Assembly (NCBI GenBank): GCA_903879825.1
Contig: CAIRND010000522.1
Span: 1-6,708 of the forward strand
Reading direction: 5' to 3'
Source of the DNA: an uncultured Geobacteraceae bacterium
GTDB taxonomy: Bacteria; Desulfobacterota; Desulfuromonadia; Geobacterales; Pseudopelobacteraceae
Length of the DNA: 6,708 nt
The notes beneath the pieces were generated by a model. That model was not told the DNA's origin, made no database searches, and was given only the letters and a program-made list of their open reading frames with translations. Positions 1 through 5,435 of this stretch are shown here, piece by piece. Made by a program: the position numbers and the translations under genes. How positions within the stretch are numbered: the stretch's first letter is position 1; every line of letters begins with the position of its first letter.

Positions 1-1136
1 CGAATGTTGGCAGTAAGTCCGATCTCAATGGAATCCATGCCACTGGCACCACCTCTAAGCTCTTCCTGATAGCGCAACACAACCTGAATACCGTACTCGA
101 TTCCCAGACCAATCAGCATTATAGCAAACACCATTGAGAGAATATTTAGGTGCCCGACAGCCAGCGTGGCAAAACCAAACGAGAGGCAGATACCGACTAT
201 CAGCGAAACCATGGCTGCAATGACATTTAATAGACCGCGGAAAGCGAACAGCAGCATGATCACCGTCAAGGTCAGGGATACTATCGTAGCGATACCGATG
301 TCGCGCTGACTAGTGGCCATTTCTTCATACTCTAACACCGGAACTCCGGTCAGTCCGCCCCGGATTCCTTTAAACTCCGGCTTCTTCAGTATTATGTCTA
401 ATGCTGCCCGGGCGGCTTTAATTGATTTCTCCGAAGCGACAAAACTACTTTCCTCTTTGACCGGTAGTAGTGTGATCACCTGTTGTTTGCCGGCGCTATC
501 AAGCAGGGATGGTTTATCACCACCCCCCTTCAGAAAAGAATCCATGGAAAGCCCGCTTGAAGTGCCGTCAAATGCTTTAAAACCTTTATCCAGCGTGGTT
601 AGCATAAAGGTCAGACTGGCCAGTGACGCCGGATCACCTGATTTCAGATAGGCGTCAATCTGACTGGTCATACTGGTAAAAAGAGTTTGTACTGAGGGAG
701 CTGCTGCGAGATCTTTCAGCACCGGTGCCGCCATTGTTAACGTATGGCGTAGATTCTTAATGTCTTCAAGCGGCATAAAGAGCAAGCCGTTTTTACGGAA
801 AAAAGGCAGCCCACCAGGGTAGAAGACGTCCCGGAAAAGTTTTTTATCATTATTTAATAATGCGTAGAGAGCATCGGCAGCACGGGTTGATTTCTCTGCA
901 TCATCCGATTCGATGACCGCAACAATCTCTTCCTGGTCGCCAAATTCGGCTCGATAGGCACGATAATCAACCTGAAATGGAGCATTTCTGGGCATAAGAT
1001 CGTCCCGCCCCGTCAGAAACTTCATGTTGTTAATCGTATAGATAACCGAGAGGGAAGAAAATAACAGGGCCAAGCCCAGAATCAGACGTGGATACGTCGC
1101 TATGAATACGAACAGGCGGTTTTGTTTTTTAGACAC
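1..1136 (-). CDS. RND/MMPL-family membrane transporter, HpnN-like, N-terminal part (3' end outside window)
   Basis: The first 378 residues of an inner-membrane RND-superfamily transporter are visible. Translation begins at a GTG (1136-1134) six bases after TAAGGAG (minus strand, 1149-1143), giving VSKKQNRLFVFIATYPRLIL. A transmembrane helix lies near residues 17-35. A large periplasmic domain follows at about 36-270. Three more helices lie near 277-298, 300-325 and 329-350, the last carrying GLGIEYGIQ, the TM4-like motif of MMPL proteins (often GIDYG). The segment around LKDLAAAPSVQTLF resembles the periplasmic domain of HpnN, the transporter linked to hopanoid delivery to the outer membrane. 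Full-length members have about 850-900 residues with a second such half, so more than half is missing here. Substrate is inferred by resemblance only; a generic MMPL lipid exporter is the alternative. It is transcribed divergently from the ABC-F gene, probably from the promoter at 1167-1196. Confidence 0.8.
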   Translation of the reverse strand, partial: MSKKQNRLFVFIATYPRLILGLALLFSSLSVIYTINNMKFLTGRDDLMPRNAPFQVDYRAYRAEFGDQEEIVAVIESDDAEKSTRAADALYALLNNDKKLFRDVFYPGGLPFFRKNGLLFMPLEDIKNLRHTLTMAAPVLKDLAAAPSVQTLFTSMTSQIDAYLKSGDPASLASLTFMLTTLDKGFKAFDGTSSGLSMDSFLKGGGDKPSLLDSAGKQQVITLLPVKEESSFVASEKSIKAARAALDIILKKPEFKGIRGGLTGVPVLEYEEMATSQRDIGIATIVSLTLTVIMLLFAFRGLLNVIAAMVSLIVGICLSFGFATLAVGHLNILSMVFAIMLIGLGIEYGIQVVLRYQEELRGGASGMDSIEIGLTANI

Positions 1137-1142
1137 AAATTA

Positions 1143-1149
1143 CTCCTTA
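1143..1149 (-). promoter_or_regulatory. Ribosome binding site deciding the GTG start of the RND transporter
   Basis: TAAGGAG on the minus strand lies six bases before the GTG at 1136. No in-frame ATG occurs near the start of the open frame, so this site is what supports the GTG start. Confidence 0.8.
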
Positions 1150-1166
1150 ACTTGAATGCACGGTTC

Positions 1167-1196
1167 TCAATAGCACTTGAAGTGGTGAAAAGTCAA
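1167..1196 (-). promoter_or_regulatory. Candidate sigma-70 promoter for the RND transporter
   Basis: Read on the minus strand, TTGACT (1196-1191, five of six matches to the -35 consensus) is followed after 18 bases by TATTGA (1172-1167). The latter matches only three of six but is preceded by TG in the extended -10 position (TGCTATTGA). The predicted start near 1160 leaves a leader of about 24 nt containing the ribosome binding site. This is pattern matching only. Confidence 0.45.
1174..1184. promoter_or_regulatory. 11-bp palindrome in the spacer of the minus promoter, possible operator
   Basis: CACTTGAAGTG has perfect 5-bp arms around a central G. It falls between the -35 and -10 boxes proposed for the RND transporter, where a bound repressor would block polymerase. 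It is short enough to be chance. No regulator gene is in the window. Confidence 0.25.
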
Positions 1197-1209
1197 TCTG
1201 ATGGGTCTT

Positions 1210-1223
1210 TCCGATTTATCGGA
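1210..1223. promoter_or_regulatory. 14-bp dyad upstream of the divergent promoters, possible operator
   Basis: TCCGATTTATCGGA has perfect 6-bp arms around TT. It sits 13 bp upstream of the minus-strand -35 box and about 40 bp upstream of the proposed plus-strand -35 box. Its size is compatible with a helix-turn-helix repressor site. Function is inferred. Confidence 0.3.
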
Positions 1224-1263
1224 GCAGGCACGATACTATGCATACCGTTTCAACCGAAATATA

Positions 1264-1293
1264 TTGCTCTGTCGCCGAAAAATGTGATATTAA
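1264..1293 (+). promoter_or_regulatory. Candidate promoter for the first ABC-F gene
   Basis: TTGCTC (1264-1269) is followed after 18 bases by TATTAA (1288-1293), with TG at 1285-1286 giving an extended -10 (TGATATTAA). The -35 box matches only three of six positions. The predicted start near 1300 gives a leader of about 74 nt that would be occupied almost at once by the hairpin at 1306-1336. A promoter further upstream is possible, so confidence is limited. Confidence 0.35.
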
Positions 1294-1305
1294 TCAGACG
1301 TTAGT

Positions 1306-1345
1306 GAACCGCAGAGCTCACCATGCCCTGTGGTTTTTTATTTTT
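1306..1345 (+). terminator. Terminator-like hairpin in the leader of the first ABC-F gene (candidate attenuator)
   Basis: AACCGCAG (1307-1314) pairs with CTGTGGTT (1328-1335) with one G-U pair. A second G-U (1306/1336) extends the base, and two G-C pairs (1316-1317 with 1325-1326) extend it inward across a mismatch. A T-rich run (1334-1345) follows directly. No forward gene precedes it in the window, so it does not look like the terminator of an upstream gene; it lies in the ABC-F leader 20 nt ahead of the Shine-Dalgarno sequence. The 3' arm is repeated exactly at 3080-3095. Confidence 0.5.
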
Positions 1346-1355
1346 ACATTACTTA

Positions 1356-1361
1356 AAGGAG
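1356..1361 (+). promoter_or_regulatory. Ribosome binding site deciding the start at 1374
   Basis: AAGGAG lies 12 bases before ATG 1374, a somewhat long spacing. It supports the 545-residue product over the in-frame ATG at 1323, which lies in the hairpin loop and has no convincing site. AAACCA just downstream (1366-1371) could pair with TGGTTT (1331-1336) and place this site in a loop. Confidence 0.65.
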
Positions 1362-1373
1362 CACCAAACCAGC

Positions 1374-3011
1374 ATGATTGCAGCATCTAATATCACCCTT
1401 TCTTACGGTAAACGAGTTTTATTCAAAGATGTAAATATCAAGTTCACTCCCGGTAACTGTTATGGCCTCATCGGCGCAAACGGAGCGGGTAAATCGACCT
1501 TTCTCAAGATTCTTGCCGGTGAAATCGATGCCGACAAAGGTGAAGTCGTTGTCGGTCCCCGGGAACGAATCGCCGTTCTCCGCCAGGACCAGTTCGCTTT
1601 TGACGAAGAAACAGTCTTCAATACAGTCATCATGGGGCACAAACGGCTGTATGATGTTATGACGGCGCGTGATGCAATTTATGCGAAAGCCGAATTCACG
1701 GAAGCGGACGGAGTCCGTTCTGCTGAACTTGAGGGTGAGTTTGCTGAAATGAACGGGTACGAAACCGAATCTGAGGCTGCCGTTCTTCTGAACGGACTCG
1801 GTATACCGGAAGAGTTGCGGACAAAGCAGATGAAAGAGCTTGAGGCGGGTGACAAGGTCCGTGTATTGCTGGCTCAGGCCTTGTTTGGTAATCCAGACGT
1901 ACTGCTGCTGGACGAACCTACCAATAACCTCGATCTGAAGTCTATACAATGGCTGGAAGATTTCCTTTTTCGCTTTAGCAATACGGTTATCGTTGTTTCA
2001 CATGACCGTCATTTTCTGAATCAGGTCTGTACGCATACTGCTGATATCGATTTCGGTCGGATTCAGATTTATGTCGGAAATTACGATTTTTGGTATCATG
2101 CCAGTCAGCTGAACTTAAAGCAGAAGCAGAATGAAAACCGCAAAGTATCTGAACGGGCTGATGAACTTAAAGCTTTTATCCAGCGCTTCAGCTCAAATGC
2201 CTCAAAAGCGAAGCAGGCGACATCGCGCAGAAAGCTGCTGGACAAGCTTACTTTGGAAGATATGCCGACTTCATCGCGAAAATATCCGCACGTGGTATTC
2301 AAGCCAGAGAGGCCGTGCGGCGATATCATTCTGGAAATCCAGGGTCTTACCAAAGAAATTGAAGGGGTCAAGGTGTTGAATAACCTGGATCTTATCGTGC
2401 GTAAGGGTGACAAGATCGCTTTTGTCGGTGGCAATACCCTTGCAAGAACGACCCTTTTCCAGATTCTTGCTGGTGAACTACAACCTGACAGTGGCACGTT
2501 TCGTTGGGGTATCACTATTACCAGTGCATATTTCCCCAAGGAAAACAGCCAGTATTTCGAACGGGAAATGACTCTGATTGAGTGGTTGGGCCAGTATTCA
2601 CCTCCTACAGAGGGTGAAACTTTTGCGCGTGGTTTCCTCGGTAGGATGCTTTTCTCCGGCGAAGAAGCGATGAAGAAGACAACAGTTCTCTCGGGTGGTG
2701 AAAAGGTTCGCTGCATGTTGTCACGTATGATGCTGACCGCCGCTAACGTGATTATCCTTGACGAACCAACCAACCATCTTGATCTGGAATCCATCACCGC
2801 TCTTAATGACGGGTTGATCGCATTTACTGAGGTAATCATGTTTGCGTCACATGATCATGAATTTGTCTCGACAGTTGCCGATCGCATAATCGAAATTACT
2901 CCGGGTGGCGTGATCGACCGCACCATGAATTTTGAAGAATATCTGGAAAGCGTTGATGTATCAAATGAGCGGGATAAACTATACCATGGTCATGCTGATC
3001 TGAGCCTGTAG
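1374..3011 (+). CDS. ybiT: ABC-F family ATPase, YbiT class, with degenerate second ATP site
   Basis: This is a 545-residue soluble twin-ATPase of the ABC-F family, whose members bind the ribosomal E site and modulate translation; there is no membrane segment. NBD1 has Walker A GANGAGKST (34-42), Q71, signature LEAGDK (156-161), Walker B LLLDEPTNNLD (177-187) and SHDR (209-212). The interdomain linker carries RFSSNASKAKQATSRRK (271-287), very like E. coli YbiT. NBD2 has a degenerate Walker A GGNTLARTT (352-360), K389 at the Q-loop position, signature LSGGEK (439-444), Walker B IILDEPTNHLD (460-470) and SHDH (492-495). The end, with RIIEITPGGVID, is also YbiT-like. The start at 1374 follows AAGGAG; an ATG 51 bases upstream would add a hydrophobic extension encoded by the hairpin and is not preferred. 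Family call is firm; the exact ribosomal role or antibiotic link is unknown. Whether it shares a transcript with 3110 depends on the hairpin at 3037-3093. Confidence 0.93.
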   Translation: MIAASNITLSYGKRVLFKDVNIKFTPGNCYGLIGANGAGKSTFLKILAGEIDADKGEVVVGPRERIAVLRQDQFAFDEETVFNTVIMGHKRLYDVMTARDAIYAKAEFTEADGVRSAELEGEFAEMNGYETESEAAVLLNGLGIPEELRTKQMKELEAGDKVRVLLAQALFGNPDVLLLDEPTNNLDLKSIQWLEDFLFRFSNTVIVVSHDRHFLNQVCTHTADIDFGRIQIYVGNYDFWYHASQLNLKQKQNENRKVSERADELKAFIQRFSSNASKAKQATSRRKLLDKLTLEDMPTSSRKYPHVVFKPERPCGDIILEIQGLTKEIEGVKVLNNLDLIVRKGDKIAFVGGNTLARTTLFQILAGELQPDSGTFRWGITITSAYFPKENSQYFEREMTLIEWLGQYSPPTEGETFARGFLGRMLFSGEEAMKKTTVLSGGEKVRCMLSRMMLTAANVIILDEPTNHLDLESITALNDGLIAFTEVIMFASHDHEFVSTVADRIIEITPGGVIDRTMNFEEYLESVDVSNERDKLYHGHADLSL

Positions 3012-3036
3012 TTGCTTTAATAAATTTAACAGCACC

Positions 3037-3093
3037 AAAACCACAGGGCAAAATATTCCGGAGTCATTCGAGATATCTACCCTGTGGTTTTTT
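3037..3093 (+). terminator. Long U-tailed hairpin between the first ABC-F gene and the 145-aa gene
   Basis: AAAACCACAGGG (3037-3048) pairs perfectly over 12 bp with CCCTGTGGTTTT (3080-3091). Inside, ATATTCCG (3052-3059) pairs with CGAGATAT (3068-3075) with one G-U and one mismatch, leaving an 8-nt loop. Six T residues (3088-3093) end the structure. It resembles a rho-independent terminator for the ABC-F gene, but it ends only seven bases before the GGAG of the next gene, leaving no room for a promoter. Downstream expression would then need readthrough or a promoter inside or before the hairpin. Confidence 0.7.
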
Positions 3094-3109
3094 ATACAGC
3101 GGAGAAGTC

Positions 3110-3547
3110 ATGGTTTCATCCTCAACGCTCACAATTACCTGGTTAAAGCCTGATATTGAAGAGGAACGCTGGGAGTTTTTCAATCACCCGGCCAAACAGG
3201 GGTGGTACGGCTCTCATGACGTTACCTGGGACCACATCGTTTCCCGCTTTGACGCCGGGGCGCTGGTTCCGTATCCTCGCGCCGCAGCAATTGGTGACAT
3301 TCCGGTTTCGCTTTCATATCACAGCTTTGATGAGTATCAGATCTACCTTGCCCGGGCAAAACGTGGCTATAGGATAAATTATTCCCGGATGGAAGATGCG
3401 TTACAGAGCGCCGGTTCACTGGCACTTAAAGCTCCGATTGTCCTCTGCAGAGATGGAAAAGGTCTGCTTTTCTCCGGTTACCGTCGCCTCTGCCTCGGCT
3501 GGAATTACGGCATGATCCCTCATGTGTGGCTGGTTTCGCTTATTTAA
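3110..3547 (+). CDS. Hypothetical protein with possible ParB-box-like C-terminal half
   Basis: This 145-residue product is not recognised with certainty. The ATG follows GGAG (3101-3104) by five bases. The protein is rich in tryptophan and other aromatics and has no signal peptide or clear membrane helix. The first half (WLKPDIEEERWEFFNHPAKQ) matches no family I know. The last 40 residues run APIVLCRDGKGLLFSGYRRL (108-127), then a short helix-like stretch and IPHVWLVSL (136-144). This pattern of two hydrophobic strands, G-x-R-R, helix and I-P-hydrophobic resembles box II of the ParB/sulfiredoxin-like fold (G-E/H-R-R), here with Y124 in place of the acidic or histidine residue. No DNA-binding domain is visible. 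Its stop codon overlaps the Shine-Dalgarno sequence of the next ABC-F gene, so the two are almost certainly co-expressed. The gene is supported well; the fold is a guess. Confidence 0.6.
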   Translation: MVSSSTLTITWLKPDIEEERWEFFNHPAKQGWYGSHDVTWDHIVSRFDAGALVPYPRAAAIGDIPVSLSYHSFDEYQIYLARAKRGYRINYSRMEDALQSAGSLALKAPIVLCRDGKGLLFSGYRRLCLGWNYGMIPHVWLVSLI

Positions 3548-3551
3548 GGAG
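3545..3551 (+). promoter_or_regulatory. Ribosome binding site overlapping the upstream stop codon
   Basis: TAAGGAG begins with the TAA stop of the 145-aa gene and lies six bases before ATG 3558. Terminating ribosomes would be delivered onto the initiation site, which suggests translational coupling of the 145-aa protein and the second ABC-F protein. Confidence 0.85.
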
Positions 3552-3557
3552 TTTTAA

Positions 3558-5192
3558 ATGGTTCAATTATCAAACATATGCCGGCAGCATGGCTCTCAGA
3601 TTCTGTTTTTAAATGCGTCCTGTCAAATTCTCCCCGGAACTCACACCGGACTGGTTGGTCCAAACGGAGCTGGAAAAACAACGGTTTTTCGTATTATAGC
3701 CGGAGAGGAAGAACCTGATTCAGGCGAGGTGATACTGCCAAAAAAAACCACTATCGGATATTTTTCTCAAGATGTTGGCGATATGTCGGGACGTTCCGCA
3801 CTCGAAGAAGTTATGGCTACCTGTGGATCTACCGTGCGCTTGGCAACAGAGATGAAAGAGATGGAGGCGGCCATGTGCGTGCCGCAGTCCGACGATGAAA
3901 TGGCAGCCCTACTTGAGCGGTATGGTACTGCGGTCGAAGAGTTTGAACATATGGAGGGGTATGACCTTGATTCCCGTGCTCAAGCTGTTCTGACCGGGCT
4001 TGGAATCGGCCCTGATCGCTATAACCATCCGGTTGAATCATTCAGCGGCGGCTGGAAAATGCGTATAGCGTTGGCCAGTATCCTGACTCTCAAGCCCGAT
4101 GTACTGCTGCTTGATGAACCGACCAACCACCTTGATGTCGAGTCTATTGTCTGGTTGGAGGAGTGGCTTTCCACTGAATTTAAAGGGGCGCTCCTGATGA
4201 CCAGTCATGATCGTGACTTTATGAACAGGGTAGTGACCCGGATTATTGAGGTGGCTAATACATCAATAACAACGTATGCCGGAAATTATGATTTTTACGA
4301 ACGTGAAAGGGATATCCGCCTGGAGCAGTTGATCGCTTCACATAAACGTCAACAGGATATGCTGGCCAAAGAAGAAGAATTTATCGCCCGGTTTGCCGCT
4401 CGGGCTTCTCATGCGGCCCAAGTCCAATCCCGGGTTAAGAAGCTGGAGAAAATAGAGCGGATCGAGATCCCTGCTGAAGAGCGTACCGTACGTTTTGGTT
4501 TTGCCGATCCGCCTCGCAGCGGCGATGATGTGGCCGCATTTGATGGTTTGGGCAAAGTGTGGATGACACCTGATGACCAGGAAAAACCAGTGTTTCACGG
4601 TGTAACAGGTATGGTAAAGCGCCTGAATAAGATTGCCGTTGTCGGCGTGAATGGCGCCGGTAAATCGACCTTTCTTAAAATTATGGCGAATCAGACCGAG
4701 CCAACCGTCGGCAGCATGACTATCGGTGCTAACGTGGAAATTGGCTATTTTAGTCAGCATGCCATGGAACTGCTTGATCCCAAGAAGACCATCTTCGAAA
4801 CTATGCAGGATTATATGCCGCTCGCCACTATCGGCACGATACGCAATCTGCTGGGTGCGTTCCTTTTTTCTGGCGATACGGTTGATAAGCGCATTGAAAA
4901 CATCTCGGGTGGAGAGAAGAGCAGGGTGGTGTTGGCAACGATTCTGTCCCGACCGGTAAATTTACTCATCCTTGACGAACCAACCAACCATCTGGATATT
5001 CGTTCTCGGGAAATGCTACTGGAAACGCTTAAAAACTTTGGCGGGACGATTGTACTCGTCAGTCATGATCGACATTTTTTGCGATTACTGGTTGATCGTG
5101 TTTTTGAGGTTGATCATGGCGAGATGCGGGTGTATGAAGGGAGCTACGATTATTATCTGTCCAAGAGTCATCACACTGCAGGCTGCAGGTAG
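3558..5192 (+). CDS. ABC-F family ATPase (second copy, both ATP sites canonical)
   Basis: This is a 544-residue soluble ABC-F ATPase, expected to act at the ribosomal E site. NBD1 has Walker A GPNGAGKTT (34-42), signature FSGGWK (162-167), Walker B LLLDEPTNHLD (183-193) and SHDR (216-219). The linker contains ARASHAAQVQSRVKKLEK (281-298), the segment that reaches the P-site tRNA in this family. NBD2 has Walker A GVNGAGKST (363-371), signature ISGGEK (449-454), Walker B LILDEPTNHLD (470-480) and SHDR (502-505). All catalytic motifs are intact, unlike the neighbour at 1374. The usual aromatic A-loop residue of NBD1 appears to be histidine (H11). No C-terminal extension of the Uup or YheS type is present; the protein ends soon after NBD2 in HHTAGCR, encoded by a CTGCAGG tandem duplication. 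It is clearly not a recent duplicate of the first ABC-F gene. I cannot assign it to a named subgroup or a resistance phenotype. Confidence 0.95.
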   Translation: MVQLSNICRQHGSQILFLNASCQILPGTHTGLVGPNGAGKTTVFRIIAGEEEPDSGEVILPKKTTIGYFSQDVGDMSGRSALEEVMATCGSTVRLATEMKEMEAAMCVPQSDDEMAALLERYGTAVEEFEHMEGYDLDSRAQAVLTGLGIGPDRYNHPVESFSGGWKMRIALASILTLKPDVLLLDEPTNHLDVESIVWLEEWLSTEFKGALLMTSHDRDFMNRVVTRIIEVANTSITTYAGNYDFYERERDIRLEQLIASHKRQQDMLAKEEEFIARFAARASHAAQVQSRVKKLEKIERIEIPAEERTVRFGFADPPRSGDDVAAFDGLGKVWMTPDDQEKPVFHGVTGMVKRLNKIAVVGVNGAGKSTFLKIMANQTEPTVGSMTIGANVEIGYFSQHAMELLDPKKTIFETMQDYMPLATIGTIRNLLGAFLFSGDTVDKRIENISGGEKSRVVLATILSRPVNLLILDEPTNHLDIRSREMLLETLKNFGGTIVLVSHDRHFLRLLVDRVFEVDHGEMRVYEGSYDYYLSKSHHTAGCR

Positions 5193-5246
5193 AATCTGTC
5201 AAAATAAACTGTTCCACTATGGAGCCGAAATAAAGGAGATATAATT

Positions 5247-5405
5247 ATGGCAAAGCCGAATTATTCGTTCGAAAAGCGTAAAAAAGAGTTGGATCGCCAA
5301 AAGAAGAAAGACGAAAAGAAAGCTCGCAAGGGCGAACCAAATGCTGATGGAACAGAACAGGAAGAAGAGACAGAAGTTGTTGAAGCGGTTGTACCAGCAG
5401 AGTAA
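5247..5405 (+). CDS. Small charged protein, basic N-terminal half and acidic C-terminal half
   Basis: This is a 52-residue protein with a strong ribosome binding site (AAAGGAG, 5232-5238, eight bases before ATG). It begins MAKPNYSFEKRKKELDRQKK and continues lysine-rich to about residue 29. The tail is acidic (EQEEETEVVEAVVPAE). The first half is likely one charged helix that could bind RNA or the ribosome. Short proteins opening with a MAKPNYSFEKR-like sequence are familiar to me as uncharacterised conserved proteins in proteobacteria; I know no function. It sits 54 bp after the second ABC-F gene and 30 bp before the dehydrogenase, with no terminator between, so it is probably in the same operon. 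The reading frame is convincing from its start site and biased composition. Confidence 0.8.
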   Translation: MAKPNYSFEKRKKELDRQKKKDEKKARKGEPNADGTEQEEETEVVEAVVPAE

Positions 5406-5435
5406 TTGTTCCTGATTTATTACGGGGTAACCATT

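Noticed and set aside
313..651. Forward 112-codon open frame within the transporter gene
   Set aside because: It is antisense to a well-supported RND transporter with transmembrane helices and has no start-site support.
1122..1304. 60-codon forward open frame in the intergenic region
   Set aside because: It starts at a non-ATG codon inside the transporter's 5' end, has no ribosome binding site and overlaps promoters and dyads; its product resembles nothing known.
1323..1373. N-terminal extension of the first ABC-F protein (MPCGFLFLHYLKEHQTS)
   Set aside because: It is encoded by the hairpin loop, arm and T-tract, lacks a Shine-Dalgarno sequence, and the YbiT family starts at the MIAAS-type position.
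2105..2839. 244-codon minus-strand open frame inside the first ABC-F gene
   Set aside because: It is antisense to a clear ATPase and its product is serine/arginine-rich without recognisable domains, as expected for a shadow.
5175..5189. Tandem CTGCAGG at the 3' end of the second ABC-F gene as a possible attachment site
   Set aside because: The repeat is only 7 bp, it is in frame at a normal C-terminus, and there is no integrase or second copy in the window.
5406..5435. TTG start for the dehydrogenase directly after the preceding stop
   Set aside because: No ribosome binding site precedes it, and ATG 5436 has GGGG at good spacing and a family-like N-terminus.
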